Origin: Gallionellaceae bacterium
GTDB taxonomy: Bacteria; Pseudomonadota; Gammaproteobacteria; Burkholderiales; Thiobacillaceae
Direction: 5' to 3'
DNA length: 64,000 bases
Assembly (NCBI GenBank): GCA_028714875.1
Contig: JAQTLN010000003.1
Location: 62,001-126,000 of the forward strand
Notes under the pieces: generated by a model
What the model saw: only the letters and a program-made list of their open reading frames with translations
The model's database searches: none
Told to the model about the DNA's origin: nothing
Translations under genes and position numbers: made by a program
In this document: positions 37,023 to 46,982 of the stretch, piece by piece
Numbering within the stretch: the stretch's first letter is position 1
Layout of the letters: every line of letters begins with the position of its first letter

Positions 37023-38323
37023 ATTTCATTCCTCGCACCCTGTTTGGCCGCACCTCCGCCGCCCTCCTGGCGGCGTTTCTGGTGTTCGAATCCCTGGCTT
37101 TCGTGGTGGTCTGGCAGACCCTGATTCAGCCGATGGCGACGCGTTCGGCGGACGATCTGGCGGCGAAGATTTCCCTGGCGGCCAAGACCTGGGTGGAATT
37201 GCCGCCTCGGACCCGCACCGACTATGAGATGGAACTGGCTTTTCGCCACGACCTGGGACTGGGCGCGGCGACGAAGCCGCTGACTGACGCGGCGCCGCAT
37301 ACCTGGTTCGGCGATCTTCTGGCGGCTTCTCTCGGACGCCGCATGCAGCAGACCGTGCTGCTCAAGCGCGGGCCGGATGCCGGCTGGGTCTGGCTGGATT
37401 TACAGGTGGCGGACAAGCAATTGCGCGTCGGTTTCAGCCAGGATCGCTACGCGTTGCAAGCGCCGCTGGCGGCGGTCGGCATCTTCCTGTTGGGCGCCGC
37501 GCTGACCGTGGTGACGGCCTTGCTCATGGTCGGCCGCGCCGGCCGTCAACTCAACAGCCTGGCCGAGAAAGCCGCCGAAATCGGCCAGGGACGCGATCCG
37601 GTTCCCTTGCCGGAAACCGGCCCACGGGAGATCCGCGAACTCACCGCCGCCTTCAACCGCATGGCCGGTGAAGTCCACTCGCTGCTGGAAAATCGCACCG
37701 TGCTGCTGTCCGGCATCTCCCATGACCTGCGTACGCCAATCACCCGCCTGAAGTTGTCGCTGTCCATGCTGGATGAAGCCGATGCCACGCAGGTAAGCCG
37801 CATGGAGCGCGATCTGGACGAAATGAACCGGCTGATCGGCGACATGCTGATTTTCGCCCGCGCGCTCCAGAACAACGATCTGAAGGACTGCGACCTGTCC
37901 GCGCTGTTGGGCGATCTGGCGGACACCGCCGCGCGCCTCGGGCCGGTGAACTGGCGCCCGCGGGCCGAGGCTTGTGTGGTGAAAGTGGGAGAGGCCGCGC
38001 TGCGCCGCATCGTCGGCAATCTGCTCGACAACGCGCGGCGCTATGGCGGCGAGGAGGCCATCGATCTGGAACTGCGCTGTGGAGAGAAAGAGGCGCGACT
38101 TTCAGTGCTGGATCGCGGCCCCGGAATTCCGGAAGATCAACGCGAGGCGGTATTCCGCCCATTCCATCGTCTGGAAAGCTCGCGTAGTCGCGATAGTGGC
38201 GGCAGTGGCCTGGGGTTGGCGATCGCGCGGCAGTTGGCGGATGCCTACGGCTGGCGCATCGAGTTCAGGCAGCGCGAAGGCGGCGGACTCGATGCGGCTC
38301 TGATCATTTCCCGTGGTACTTGA
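37019..38323 (+). CDS. envZ: EnvZ-type sensor histidine kinase
   Basis: 434 residues. I chose a TTG at 37019 that overlaps the ompR stop (TTGA). It is the only start that puts the first helix at the N-terminus; upstream the frame overlaps ompR. Order: TM1 (about 14-36), periplasmic part, TM2 (about 145-170), HAMP, HisKA with H in LSGISHDLRTPITRLKL, and HATPase (GNLLDNARRYG, GSGLGLAIARQLA). It phosphorylates and dephosphorylates the cognate OmpR. Confidence 0.92.
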   Translation: MNFIPRTLFGRTSAALLAAFLVFESLAFVVVWQTLIQPMATRSADDLAAKISLAAKTWVELPPRTRTDYEMELAFRHDLGLGAATKPLTDAAPHTWFGDLLAASLGRRMQQTVLLKRGPDAGWVWLDLQVADKQLRVGFSQDRYALQAPLAAVGIFLLGAALTVVTALLMVGRAGRQLNSLAEKAAEIGQGRDPVPLPETGPREIRELTAAFNRMAGEVHSLLENRTVLLSGISHDLRTPITRLKLSLSMLDEADATQVSRMERDLDEMNRLIGDMLIFARALQNNDLKDCDLSALLGDLADTAARLGPVNWRPRAEACVVKVGEAALRRIVGNLLDNARRYGGEEAIDLELRCGEKEARLSVLDRGPGIPEDQREAVFRPFHRLESSRSRDSGGSGLGLAIARQLADAYGWRIEFRQREGGGLDAALIISRGT

Positions 38324-38459
38324 ACACCAATACTTCCAGCTTCAGGAACGACAGGCTGAGGATGGACAGGCGCCGCGTATGCGTGCGGATCATGTGCCAG
38401 GCGGTGTCCGCCGCGCAGCGGAAGCGGATGGTCAAGTTGGGGGTCAGGGTGAGTGTCAT
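38304..38459 (-). CDS. Very small hypothetical protein (51 residues)
   Basis: Reads MTLTLTPNLTIRFRCAADTA at the N-terminus and ends VLVFKYHGK. ATG 38459 has GGAG eight nucleotides upstream. The stop overlaps the envZ 3' end by 20 nt in the opposite direction. It is basic and partly hydrophobic, with no family recognised. Evidence is only the start context and an uninterrupted frame, so it may be spurious. Confidence 0.38.
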   Translation of the reverse strand: MTLTLTPNLTIRFRCAADTAWHMIRTHTRRLSILSLSFLKLEVLVFKYHGK

Positions 38460-38539
38460 GATGTTCTCCACGTTGGCAATTTATTTTTAGCAAATTCTGT
38501 GCCCGGGCTCGTGAGCGTTCCGCAGGGCATGAGATAAGC

Positions 38540-38603
38540 GCGTCTCGCCAGCTTCGTTCTGCTGATCAGGCCTACGAAGCCGGCGAGACGCCGGCGCTAC
38601 ACG
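38540..38603. repeat. family B palindromic repeat, paired arms
   Basis: GCGTCTCGCCAGCTTCGT and ACGAAGCCGGCGAGACGC pair around TCTGCTGATCAGGCCT; GGCGCTACA follows. Same plan as 7732-7803. It lies upstream of glyQ. Confidence 0.82.
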
Positions 38604-38719
38604 TTCGCCCAACGGCGAACAGTTGTCTTGATCGGCAAATTTCCGACAGGCGACGGGCCGGGCGCTGTGGAAGCAATCACGGGTAAAATCGCCCCCCTTT
38701 TCGCAACGGCTACACCAAC

Positions 38720-39637
38720 ATGCCCGCTTTCCAGGACATCATCCTCACCCTCCAGCGTTTCTGGGGGGAACAGGGCTGCACCCTGCTGCAACCCTACGAT
38801 CTCGAAGTCGGCGCCGGCACCAGCCATACCGCCACCTTTTTGCGTTCCCTCGGCCCGGAACCCTGGAAAGCCGCCTATGTGCAGCCTTCGCGTCGGCCCA
38901 AGGACGGCCGCTATGGCGAAAACCCCAACCGCATGCAGCACTACTACCAATTCCAGGTGGTGCTGAAGCCGGCGCCGGACAACATCCTGGAGTTGTATCT
39001 CGCCTCCCTTGAAGCCCTCGGCTTCGACCTGAAACAGAACGACATCCGCTTCGTCGAGGACGACTGGGAAAACCCCACCCTCGGCGCCTGGGGGCTGGGC
39101 TGGGAAGTGTGGTTGAACGGCATGGAAGTCACCCAGTTCACCTATTTCCAGCAGGTCGGCGGCATCGACTGCAAACCAATCACCGGCGAAATCACCTATG
39201 GCCTGGAGCGCCTGGCCATGTATCTGCAAGGCGTGGAAAACGTGTTCGACCTGGAGTATTCGCCCGGCGTCAGCTACGGCGACGTGTTCCACCAGAACGA
39301 AGTGGAGCAGTCCACCTACAACTTCGAGCACAGCGACGTGGAATTCCTCCTGACTGCGTTCAACGCCCACGAGAAACAGGCCAAACACCTGATGGAAAAC
39401 AAGCTGGCGCTACCCGGGTATGAACAAGTGCTGAAAGCCGCCCACACCTTCAACCTGCTCGACGCGCGCGGCGCCATTTCGGTGACCGAACGCGCCGCCT
39501 ACATCGGTCGCATACGCAACCTGGCGCGCAGCGTGGCGCAGAGCTATCTGGACTCCCGCGCCCGCCTCGGCTTCCCGATGGCGCCCAAGCCATGGGCCGA
39601 GGAAGTGCTGGCACAGATCGAAAAGAAGGCGGCGTGA
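38720..39637 (+). CDS. glyQ: Glycyl-tRNA synthetase alpha subunit
   Basis: 305 residues, the class II catalytic subunit of the tetrameric bacterial enzyme that charges tRNA-Gly. Typical blocks are [57 protein letters not shown] and [15 protein letters not shown]. glyS starts 3 nt after its stop. Confidence 0.97.
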   Translation: MPAFQDIILTLQRFWGEQGCTLLQPYDLEVGAGTSHTATFLRSLGPEPWKAAYVQPSRRPKDGRYGENPNRMQHYYQFQVVLKPAPDNILELYLASLEALGFDLKQNDIRFVEDDWENPTLGAWGLGWEVWLNGMEVTQFTYFQQVGGIDCKPITGEITYGLERLAMYLQGVENVFDLEYSPGVSYGDVFHQNEVEQSTYNFEHSDVEFLLTAFNAHEKQAKHLMENKLALPGYEQVLKAAHTFNLLDARGAISVTERAAYIGRIRNLARSVAQSYLDSRARLGFPMAPKPWAEEVLAQIEKKAA

Positions 39638-39639
39638 AC

Positions 39640-41874
39640 ATGTCGACGAAGAATCTGCTGGTTGAACTGTTCGTCGAAGAACTGCCGCCCAAGGCTTTGA
39701 AGAAACTGGGTGAAGCTTTCGCCAATACCTTGTCCGACAGCCTCAAGGCACAGGGTCTGGTTGGCGCCGACAGCGTCGTCACACCCTATGCCTCGCCGCG
39801 TCGCCTCGCCGCGCATGTCACGCAAGTCGTAGCGCAGGCCGCCGATAAACCGGTGTCGCAGAAACTCATGCCGGTCAGCGTCGCGCTCACCGCCGATGGC
39901 CAGGCGACGCCGGCGCTGCTGAAAAGACTGGGCGCAATGGGGCTGGATGTCTCGGTCGTGCCGCAACTCAGACGCGCCGAGGATGGCAAAGGCGGCGGCA
40001 AGGCCGAGGCCTTGTTCCATGACAGCATCGCCAGTGGCGCGCTGCTCGCCGACGGCCTGCAGAAGGCCCTGGACGAGGCGCTGGCGAAGCTGCCTATCCC
40101 CAAGGTCATGACCTACCAGCTTCAAGACGGCTGGAGTTCGGTCAACTTCGTGCGCCCGGCGCATGGCCTGGTGGCTCTGCATGGCGAGGAAGTGGTGGCG
40201 ATTTCCACCCTCGGCCTGAACGCCGGCCGCGACACCCATGGCCACCGCTTCGAGGCCGCGGTTGATCCCGTTTCCATCAAGGACGCCGACAGCTATGCCG
40301 CGCAGATGAAGGAAGAGGGCGCGGTCATCGCCAGCTTCGCCGAGCGTCGCGCCGAGATCGTGCGCCAGTTGGTGGCCGCCGCCGCGCAAGTGGGTGGTGG
40401 TGTGAAAGCGATCGAGGACGACGCGCTACTGGACGAAGTCACCGCCCTGGTCGAGCGCCCTAACGTGCTCCTGTGCCAGTTCGAGGAGGAGTATCTGGAC
40501 GTGCCGCAGGAATGCCTGATTCTCACCATGAAGGCCAACCAGAAGTATTTCCCGCTGCTGGACGCCGCCGGCAAACTGACCAACCAGTTCCTGATCGTCT
40601 CCAACATCAGCCCGGCCGACCCGTCCAAGGTGATTGGCGGCAACGAGCGGGTGGTGCGCCCGCGCTTGGCCGACGCCAAGTTCTTTTACGACCAGGATCG
40701 CAAGAAGACGCTCGCGTCCCGCGTCGAGGCGCTGGACAAGGTGGTCTATCACAACAAGCTCCGTAGCCAGGGTGAGCGCATCGATCGGGTGCGGACTATC
40801 GCTCGCGCGATCGCACATGAACTACGCGATTTGGAGTTGATGCGCGATGCCGACAAGGCTGCCGAATTAGCCAAAACCGACCTCCTGACCGATATGGTCG
40901 GCGAGTTCCCGGAGTTGCAGGGGGTAATGGGCCGCTATTACGCACTCAACGACGGTCTATCCGCAGAAGTGGCAGATGCCATCGAGGACCATTACAAACC
41001 ACGGTTCGCCGGCGATGACTTGCCACGCAACCAAGTGGGTCTAGTCGTTGCACTAGCCGATAAGCTCGAAACACTAGTCGGACTGTTTTCTATTGGGGAA
41101 AAGCCAACTGGTGACAGAGATCCCTATGCGTTGCGGCGGCATGCTTTGGGTGTGATTAGGATGCTTATCGAACGAGATATACCTTTGGATATCTCGTTCT
41201 TCATTGACGTAGCAATTCGTGCCGTTGAGAGCGAGGAAATTCAAAACGCTTGGTTACAGAAAATTCGCGAACAAGGACTCGCTGCCGCCGTAGCAAGGTC
41301 TCATGGCGGTATGGTTGCGTATCTCGATGACTTTGTTAACCGCGTAGTCGATCCGAAAACTGCCGAGACGGTTACTGATTTCATGTTCGAGCGCCTCGTC
41401 GGCCTGCTTCGCGAGCAAGGCTACACCGCGCAGGAAGTGGACGCGGTGGTGTCGCAGCGTCCGCAACGCCTGGGCGACATCCCCAAACGCCTCGCCGCCG
41501 TGCGCGAATTCGCCGCGCTGCCTGAAGCGCAGAGCCTTGCCGCCGCCAACAAGCGGGTGGGCAACATCCTGAAGAAGGTCGAGGGTACGGTGGAGCCGGT
41601 GACCAATCCCTACCTGCTTCGGGAAGCGGCGGAGATCGCGCTCAACGCCGCCCTGGCCGAAGTCGAGCCGGTCGCGGACGCGGCTTTCGATTCGGGTGAT
41701 TACGCCGCTTCCCTGAAAGCCCTGGCCGCGCTGAAAGCCCCGGTCGATGATTTCTTCGATGGCGTGATGGTCAACGTGGAAGATGAAAGCCTGCGTACCA
41801 ACCGCCTCGGTCTGCTGGCGCGCCTGCACCGCGCCATGAATCGAGTGGCGGATTTGTCACGCTTGGCGGTGTGA
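39640..41874 (+). CDS. glyS: Glycyl-tRNA synthetase beta subunit
   Basis: 744 residues from ATG 39640. The start LLVELFVEELPPKALKKLG is the standard N-terminus, with later blocks such as CLILTMKANQKYFPLLDAAG and LADKLETLVGLFSIGEKPTG. The beta subunit binds tRNA and is required with GlyQ. It is a little longer than most (about 690-715). Bases about 40830-41390 use AT-richer, atypical codons (300 bases, 41041-41340, count to 48% GC), while the protein stays conserved and in frame; flanking parts are far richer in GC. Confidence 0.96.
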   Translation: MSTKNLLVELFVEELPPKALKKLGEAFANTLSDSLKAQGLVGADSVVTPYASPRRLAAHVTQVVAQAADKPVSQKLMPVSVALTADGQATPALLKRLGAMGLDVSVVPQLRRAEDGKGGGKAEALFHDSIASGALLADGLQKALDEALAKLPIPKVMTYQLQDGWSSVNFVRPAHGLVALHGEEVVAISTLGLNAGRDTHGHRFEAAVDPVSIKDADSYAAQMKEEGAVIASFAERRAEIVRQLVAAAAQVGGGVKAIEDDALLDEVTALVERPNVLLCQFEEEYLDVPQECLILTMKANQKYFPLLDAAGKLTNQFLIVSNISPADPSKVIGGNERVVRPRLADAKFFYDQDRKKTLASRVEALDKVVYHNKLRSQGERIDRVRTIARAIAHELRDLELMRDADKAAELAKTDLLTDMVGEFPELQGVMGRYYALNDGLSAEVADAIEDHYKPRFAGDDLPRNQVGLVVALADKLETLVGLFSIGEKPTGDRDPYALRRHALGVIRMLIERDIPLDISFFIDVAIRAVESEEIQNAWLQKIREQGLAAAVARSHGGMVAYLDDFVNRVVDPKTAETVTDFMFERLVGLLREQGYTAQEVDAVVSQRPQRLGDIPKRLAAVREFAALPEAQSLAAANKRVGNILKKVEGTVEPVTNPYLLREAAEIALNAALAEVEPVADAAFDSGDYAASLKALAALKAPVDDFFDGVMVNVEDESLRTNRLGLLARLHRAMNRVADLSRLAV

Positions 41875-41893
41875 TTTGAGAAGCAGGTATCGG

Positions 41894-41970
41894 GTAGGTC
41901 GGGTTAGCGATAGCGTAACCCGACGCTCACCAGCGACATGTCGGGTTACGCTATCGCTAACCCGACCTAC
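41894..41970. repeat. family C repeat: 30-nt perfect inverted arms
   Basis: Left arm 41894-41923 (GTAGGTCGGGTTAGCGATAG...) and right arm 41941-41970 (...CTATCGCTAACCCGACCTAC) are perfectly complementary with a 17-nt loop. Each arm is also nearly palindromic by itself. It lies between glyS and gmhB, inside the presumed operon, and would form a very stable RNA cruciform or hairpin. Confidence 0.92.
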
Positions 41971-41991
41971 GGAGTCTGTATTGGAGATCGC

Positions 41992-42534
41992 ATGAAACTC
42001 GTCATCCTCGATCGCGACGGCGTCATCAATTTCGACTCCGATCAGTTCATCAAGAGCCCGCAAGAGTGGTTGCCGATTCCCGGCAGCCTGGAAGCCATCG
42101 CGCGCCTGTGCCAGGCGGGTTATCGCGTGGTGGTGGCGTCGAACCAATCCGGGGTCGGGCGCGGCTTGTTCGACATGTCCACGCTCAACGCCATCCACGC
42201 CAAGATGCACAAGCTGGTGGCTCAGGCCGGCGGGCGTATCGACGCGGTGTTTTTCTGCCCGCACGCGGCGGATTCGCGCTGCGTCTGCCGCAAGCCCAAA
42301 CCGGGCCTGTTCCAGGAAATTTCCATGCGCGTGCGGCGTGACTTGCGTGGCGTGCCGGCCATCGGCGATTCCCTGCGCGATCTGCAAGCGGCGCTGGAAG
42401 TGGGCGCGCGGCCGATGCTGGTGAAGACCGGCAAGGGCCGGCGCACCCTGGAAGGCGGCCAGATGCCGGCGGGCACGCCGGTCTACGAAGATCTCGCCGA
42501 CGCGGTTCAGGCCATCCTCGCGGAAGCGGCTTAA
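41992..42534 (+). CDS. gmhB: D-glycero-beta-D-manno-heptose-1,7-bisphosphate 7-phosphatase
   Basis: 180 residues from ATG 41992 (TTGGAGATCGC upstream). It is an HAD phosphatase of the ADP-heptose pathway for LPS core. Motifs: LDRDGVIN (nucleophile and acid), VASNQSGVGRG, the zinc-binding CPHAADSRCVCRKPKPG, and GDSLRDLQAA. The glyS-gmhB-plsC order is common in betaproteobacteria. Confidence 0.95.
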   Translation: MKLVILDRDGVINFDSDQFIKSPQEWLPIPGSLEAIARLCQAGYRVVVASNQSGVGRGLFDMSTLNAIHAKMHKLVAQAGGRIDAVFFCPHAADSRCVCRKPKPGLFQEISMRVRRDLRGVPAIGDSLRDLQAALEVGARPMLVKTGKGRRTLEGGQMPAGTPVYEDLADAVQAILAEAA

Positions 42535-42538
42535 CAAC

Positions 42539-42566
42539 GAACCGCCGGCGGAACACCGGCGCTACC
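42539..42566. repeat. family B-like fragment
   Basis: GAACCGCCGGCGGAACACCGGCGCTACC fills the gmhB-plsC gap, ending just before the plsC start. It resembles the ends of the family B units but is degraded. Confidence 0.5.
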
Positions 42567-42569
42567 AAC

Positions 42570-43271
42570 ATGCTCTTCATTCGTTCCCTCCTGTTTTTTC
42601 TCATCAAGGCGGCGCTGACCATTCCCTTCAGCCTGCTGATCCTGCTCGCCGCGCCGGTGCCGGCGTTGCCGCGCTATCGCTTCATCACGATCTGGGGCCG
42701 GGTGGTGATCTGGCTGGCGCGCTGGGTGGTGGGCATCCGCTTTCACGTCGAGGGCCGGGAAAACCTGCCATCGGTGCCGGCCGTGGTGCTGGCCAAGCAC
42801 CAGTCCGCCTGGGAAACCATCGCTTTCCAGCAAATCTTCCCGCCGTTGTCTTTCGTGTTGAAAAAGAACCTGTTGCACATCCCCTTCTTCGGCTGGGGCC
42901 TGGCGCTGTTTTCACCCATCGCCATCGATCGGGGCGCCGGGCGCGAGGCCTTGAAACAACTGGAAGCGCAGGGGCGTGAACGGCTGAGCGCCGGCTTCTG
43001 GGTGCTGGTGTTCCCCGAGGGCACGCGCATGGGGGTGGGCGAGAAGGGCAACTACCAGATCGGCGGCGCCTGGCTGGCGAGCAAGTGTGGCGCGCCGGTG
43101 GTGCCGGTGGCGCACAACGCCGGCCGTTGCTGGCCGAAGAATGCCTTCATCAAGCGGCCGGGCGAAATCACTGTGGTGATCGGCCCCGCCATTCCGACCC
43201 AGGGGCGCAAACCGGCTCAGGTTCTGGCGGAAACGGAAGCCTGGATTGAAGCGACCATGCAGCGCCTTTGA
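42570..43271 (+). CDS. plsC: 1-acyl-sn-glycerol-3-phosphate acyltransferase
   Basis: 233 residues. It adds the second acyl chain to lysophosphatidate in phospholipid synthesis. An N-terminal helix (about 5-27) anchors it in the membrane. The catalytic NHxxxxD-type motif reads KHQSAWE, with E in place of D as in many proteobacterial PlsC. Other blocks are FPEGTRM and GAPVVPVAHNAG. It follows gmhB. Confidence 0.92.
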   Translation: MLFIRSLLFFLIKAALTIPFSLLILLAAPVPALPRYRFITIWGRVVIWLARWVVGIRFHVEGRENLPSVPAVVLAKHQSAWETIAFQQIFPPLSFVLKKNLLHIPFFGWGLALFSPIAIDRGAGREALKQLEAQGRERLSAGFWVLVFPEGTRMGVGEKGNYQIGGAWLASKCGAPVVPVAHNAGRCWPKNAFIKRPGEITVVIGPAIPTQGRKPAQVLAETEAWIEATMQRL

Positions 43272-43349
43272 GTCGGGCTTGTTGCGGCACGCGGAACACG
43301 TCGGCAATTCGAATCGGGCGGGGTAACATTCCCTCCGGATGCCGATGTC

Positions 43350-44189
43350 ATGAATATTCCCGATTCCTTCCTCCCTCCCCGCATCGATCGCTGGCCCGCG
43401 CGCCTCGATCTGCTGCAAAGCGCCAGTGGCCTGATCCTGGGCCTGTTCATGTGGCTGCACATGCTGTTCGTCTCGTCCATCCTGCTGGGCAACCATGCCA
43501 TGTGGACCGTGGCGCGTTTCTTCGAAGGCTATTTCTTCTTCGGTTACCCCTTGCCCTGGCTGGTTTCCGCCTTCGTGGCGCTGATCTTCGCGTTGTTCGC
43601 GACGCACGCCTGGCTGGCGCTGCGCAAGTTCCCCACCCACTGGCGCCAGCATATGGCCTACATGCGGCACATGCGCGCCATGCGCCATGAGGACACCTTC
43701 CTCTGGTTTGTCCAGGTTCTCACCGGCTTCGCCATGTTCTTCCTGGCGCCGGTGCACCTCTATCTGATGATGGCCCACCCGGAACTGATCGGCCCCTATG
43801 AATCCGCCGACCGGGTCTGGAGCGGGCGCATGTGGCCGCTCTATCTGGTGCTGCTGTTCCTGGTGGAACTGCATGGCGGCGTCGGCCTGTATCGCCTGGC
43901 GGTGAAGTGGGGCGACTTCAAGGATGCCATCGCCGCCCGACGCAAGCTGAAACGACTGAAATGGGGTTTGACCGTGTTCTTCCTGGTGCTCGGCCTCGCC
44001 ACCCTGGCGGCTTACGTCAAGATCGGCATGGAGCATGCGCCCCATGTTGGTGAGCGTTACCAGCCGGCGGCTTTTCTCCTCCCTTCTTCAAAGGATTTCT
44101 CTGATGCTGGCTCTGGTGGAGGTGGTCTAAATCCCCCCCAACCCCCCTTTGACAAAGGGGGGAGTCGGCGCGTGGAGGGAATGTCATGA
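43350..44189 (+). CDS. frdC: Fumarate reductase/succinate dehydrogenase di-heme cytochrome b subunit (FrdC), tail extended by a repeat
   Basis: 279 residues with five membrane helices. Histidines in [31 protein letters not shown] and [10 protein letters not shown] fit the Wolinella-type di-heme FrdC. It exchanges electrons with menaquinone or another quinone for FrdAB. The conserved protein ends near residue 240. The last 38 residues (with [15 protein letters not shown]) are encoded mainly by a family A repeat. The extended frame still ends in a 4-nt overlap with frdA, so coupling is kept. The start has no strong ribosome site. Confidence 0.9.
   Translation: MNIPDSFLPPRIDRWPARLDLLQSASGLILGLFMWLHMLFVSSILLGNHAMWTVARFFEGYFFFGYPLPWLVSAFVALIFALFATHAWLALRKFPTHWRQHMAYMRHMRAMRHEDTFLWFVQVLTGFAMFFLAPVHLYLMMAHPELIGPYESADRVWSGRMWPLYLVLLFLVELHGGVGLYRLAVKWGDFKDAIAARRKLKRLKWGLTVFFLVLGLATLAAYVKIGMEHAPHVGERYQPAAFLLPSSKDFSDAGSGGGGLNPPQPPFDKGGSRRVEGMS
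44075..44163. repeat. family A repeat inside the 3' end of frdC
   Basis: A clear unit AAATCCCCCCCAACCCCCCTTTGACAAAGGGGGG-type (44129-44163) is preceded by a decayed inverted partner (CTCCCTTCTTCAAAGGATTTC, from 44075). It adds a Pro/Gly/Lys-rich tail to FrdC in frame. Confidence 0.8.
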
Positions 44190-46156
44190 AGATCATCCAC
44201 TCCGACGTGCTGGTCATCGGTGGCGGCCTTGCCGGGCAGCGGGTTGCTTTGGCGGCGAAGCGGCGTGGGCTGGAACCTTCCATCCTGTCGCTGGTGCCGG
44301 CCAAGCGTTCGCATTCCGTCGCCGCTCAGGGCGGCATGCAGGCCAGCCTGGCGAATTGCTTCAAGGGCGAGGGCGACAACGAGGATGTGCATTTCGAGGA
44401 CACCGTGCGCGGTTCCGACTGGGGCTGCGATCAACGGGTCGCGCGCATGTTCGCCCATGTCGCGCCCAAGGCGATCCGCGAACTGGCCGCCTGGGGCGTG
44501 GCCTGGAACCGGGTGCGCGCGGGTGAGCATGAAGCGGTCATCAACGGCCAGCGGGTGACCCTGACGGAGCGCGAAGACGCGCATGGCCTGATCACCGCGC
44601 GCGACTTCGGCGGCACCCGCAAATGGCGTACCTGCTACACCTCGGACGGCACCGGCCACGCCATGCTCTATACCGTGTCCGATCGGGTCATCGCCGAAGC
44701 CATCCCGGTGCATGAGCGCCAGGAAGCGCTGGCCCTGATCCACGACGGCCACCGCTGCCACGGCGCGGTGGTGCGCGACCTCATCACCGGCGAACTCTCC
44801 GCCCACCTGGCGCGCGCCACGGTCATCGCCACCGGCGGTTACGGCCGCATCTGGGGTATTTCCACCAACGCGCTGATCAACGAAGGCATGGGCGCCGCGC
44901 TGGCGCTGGAAACCGGGGTGGCGCGCCTGGGCAACATGGAAGCGGTGCAGTTTCATCCCACCGCCATCCTTCCCACCGGCATTCTGGTGACCGAGGGCTG
45001 CCGTGGTGACGGTGGCGTTCTGCGCGATGTGGACGGCCACCGCTTCATGCCCGATTACGAGCCGGAAAAGAAAGACCTGGCTTCGCGTGATGTGGTCTCG
45101 CGGCGCATGGCCGAGCACATGCGGGCGGGCAAGGGCGTGAAGTCTCCTTATGGCGAACACCTCTGGCTGGACATCACGCAACTCGGCGCCGCGCACATCG
45201 ACCGCAATCTGCGCGAGGTGAAGGACATCTGCCGTTACTTCCTCGGCATCGATCCGGCGAAGGACTTCATCCCGGTGCGCCCCACCCAGCATTACTCGAT
45301 GGGCGGCGTGCGCACCGATTATCGCGGCGAATCGCAATGGCTCTCCGGCCTGTTTTCCTGCGGTGAGGCGGCTTGTTGGGACATGCATGGCTTCAACCGC
45401 CTGGGCGGCAATTCGGTGGCGGAAACCGTGGTCGCGGGCATGCTGGTGGGCGAATACGTCGCCGATTTCTGCCAGTCCAGGCATGGCGACCAGGAGATTT
45501 CCACCGCCCTGGCGCGCGAGTTCGTGCAGCGCGAACAGCGCGGCCTGGAAAAAATCATCGCCAACCCCGGCCACGAGAACGCCGTGGATTTGCGCCGCCG
45601 CATGGAGCAGATCATGACCGACAAGGTCGGCCTGTTCCGCAACGGCCCCGATCTGGAAAGCGCGGTGGCGGAATTGGCCGAGCTGCTCGCGCGCAGTGGC
45701 GAGGTCGGCGTCAATGGCGGGCTCGACGCCAACCCGGAACTGGTGCTTGCCTACCGCCTGCCGCGCATGCTGAAAGTTGCGCTCACCGTGGCGATGGGCG
45801 CCTTGAACCGCACGGAAAGCCGGGGCGCGCACTTCCGCGAGGATTACCCCGCGCGCAACGACCGCGACTGGCTCAACCGCACCCTGGCCTGCTGGCGCGA
45901 GGGCGACGCGCTGCCGAGGCTGGATTACGAGGAGCTGGATGTGCTGCGCATGGAACTGCCACCCGGTTTTCGCGGCTATGGCGCGAAAAACATCATCGAC
46001 CACCCCGATACCGCGCCGCGTCAGGCCGAAGTCGACGAGATGCGCGCGGCCAAGCTTGATCGTTATGCCGTCCAGTCCTATCTGATGTCCTTCAAGCATT
46101 TACTGCCGCTGAAATATCGTGGCCGCAACGAGCGCCTGGACGAACCGCTGCCATGA
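44186..46156 (+). CDS. frdA: Fumarate reductase/succinate dehydrogenase flavoprotein subunit
   Basis: 656 residues. It carries covalent FAD and interconverts fumarate and succinate. The FAD-binding start [19 protein letters not shown], the histidine region [34 protein letters not shown] and [10 protein letters not shown], and [19 protein letters not shown] are present. Length and wording match the Wolinella-type FrdA more than E. coli FrdA. It overlaps frdC and frdB by 4 nt at each end. Confidence 0.95.
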   Translation: MKIIHSDVLVIGGGLAGQRVALAAKRRGLEPSILSLVPAKRSHSVAAQGGMQASLANCFKGEGDNEDVHFEDTVRGSDWGCDQRVARMFAHVAPKAIRELAAWGVAWNRVRAGEHEAVINGQRVTLTEREDAHGLITARDFGGTRKWRTCYTSDGTGHAMLYTVSDRVIAEAIPVHERQEALALIHDGHRCHGAVVRDLITGELSAHLARATVIATGGYGRIWGISTNALINEGMGAALALETGVARLGNMEAVQFHPTAILPTGILVTEGCRGDGGVLRDVDGHRFMPDYEPEKKDLASRDVVSRRMAEHMRAGKGVKSPYGEHLWLDITQLGAAHIDRNLREVKDICRYFLGIDPAKDFIPVRPTQHYSMGGVRTDYRGESQWLSGLFSCGEAACWDMHGFNRLGGNSVAETVVAGMLVGEYVADFCQSRHGDQEISTALAREFVQREQRGLEKIIANPGHENAVDLRRRMEQIMTDKVGLFRNGPDLESAVAELAELLARSGEVGVNGGLDANPELVLAYRLPRMLKVALTVAMGALNRTESRGAHFREDYPARNDRDWLNRTLACWREGDALPRLDYEELDVLRMELPPGFRGYGAKNIIDHPDTAPRQAEVDEMRAAKLDRYAVQSYLMSFKHLLPLKYRGRNERLDEPLP

Positions 46157-46878
46157 CCGCTTCTCGTACCCTCACTTTCCACGTCTTCCGCCACAACCCG
46201 CGCGATTCCGGCGGCGAGCCGGGCGTGCGTGAATACCAGGTGGAAGAAACGCCGGGCATGACCCTGTTCATCGCGCTCACTCGCATCCGTGAAGAACACG
46301 ATCCTGGCCTTTCATTCGATTTCGTCTGCCGCGCCGGGGTCTGCGGCTCCTGCGCCATGCTCATCAATGGCCGTCCCGGCCTCGCCTGCCGCACGCTGAC
46401 CAGCGAATTACCGGGCACGATCAGCCTGTTCCCGCTGCCCGGCTTCGAACTCATCGCCGACCTTTCGGTGAATACCGGCAAATGGATGCGCGCCATGAGC
46501 GAACGCCTGCAAGCCTGGGTGCACCTGGGCAGCGAGGTGAACCCGAACCAGATCGAAGCGGCGATGGACCCGGATCTGGCCGAAGCCGTCTACGAACTCG
46601 ACCGCTGCATCGAATGCGGCTGCTGCGTGGCCGCCTGCGGCACCGCCCTGATGCGGCCGGATTTCGTCGGCGCGGTGGGCATGAACAAGCTCGCGCGCTT
46701 CCGCCTCGACCCGCGCGACGACCGTTCCGACGCCGAGTATTACCAACTCATCGGCGACGACTCCGGCATCTTCGGCTGCATGAGCCTGCTCGGCTGCCAG
46801 GATGTCTGCCCCAAGGAACTCTCGCTGCAAACCCAGATCGCCTTCATGCGCCGGGCCATGGCGCGGCAGGGGTTGTAA
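46153..46878 (+). CDS. frdB: Fumarate reductase/succinate dehydrogenase iron-sulfur subunit
   Basis: 241 residues. Three clusters are visible: the plant-type 2Fe-2S set [21 protein letters not shown], then [15 protein letters not shown] and [16 protein letters not shown] for the 4Fe-4S and 3Fe-4S clusters. It carries electrons between FrdC hemes and FrdA. It is the last gene of frdCAB; the direction (fumarate reduction or succinate oxidation) cannot be read from sequence. Confidence 0.95.
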   Translation: MTASRTLTFHVFRHNPRDSGGEPGVREYQVEETPGMTLFIALTRIREEHDPGLSFDFVCRAGVCGSCAMLINGRPGLACRTLTSELPGTISLFPLPGFELIADLSVNTGKWMRAMSERLQAWVHLGSEVNPNQIEAAMDPDLAEAVYELDRCIECGCCVAACGTALMRPDFVGAVGMNKLARFRLDPRDDRSDAEYYQLIGDDSGIFGCMSLLGCQDVCPKELSLQTQIAFMRRAMARQGL

Positions 46879-46899
46879 GGCCGTCCGACGTGGTGCGCG

Positions 46900-46982
46900 C
46901 TTTCTGTAGCGCAGGCGTCTCGCCTGCGTCGTTCTCCCAATCAGCCCCACGAAAGCAGGCGAGACGCCTGCGCTACAGAAAG
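46900..46982. repeat. family B palindromic repeat, 28-nt perfect arms
   Basis: Left arm CTTTCTGTAGCGCAGGCG... (46900-46927) and right arm ...CGCCTGCGCTACAGAAAG (46955-46982) are perfectly complementary around a 27-nt spacer. It lies just after frdB and may end or stabilise that transcript. Confidence 0.88.

Noticed and set aside
38684-38689. TAAAAT as a -10 box for glyQ
   Set aside because: No fitting -35 sequence at the right distance.
44057-46099. Open frame of about 680 codons on the minus strand opposite frdA
   Set aside because: High-GC antisense shadow; frdA on the plus strand is fully conserved and overlaps both neighbours correctly.
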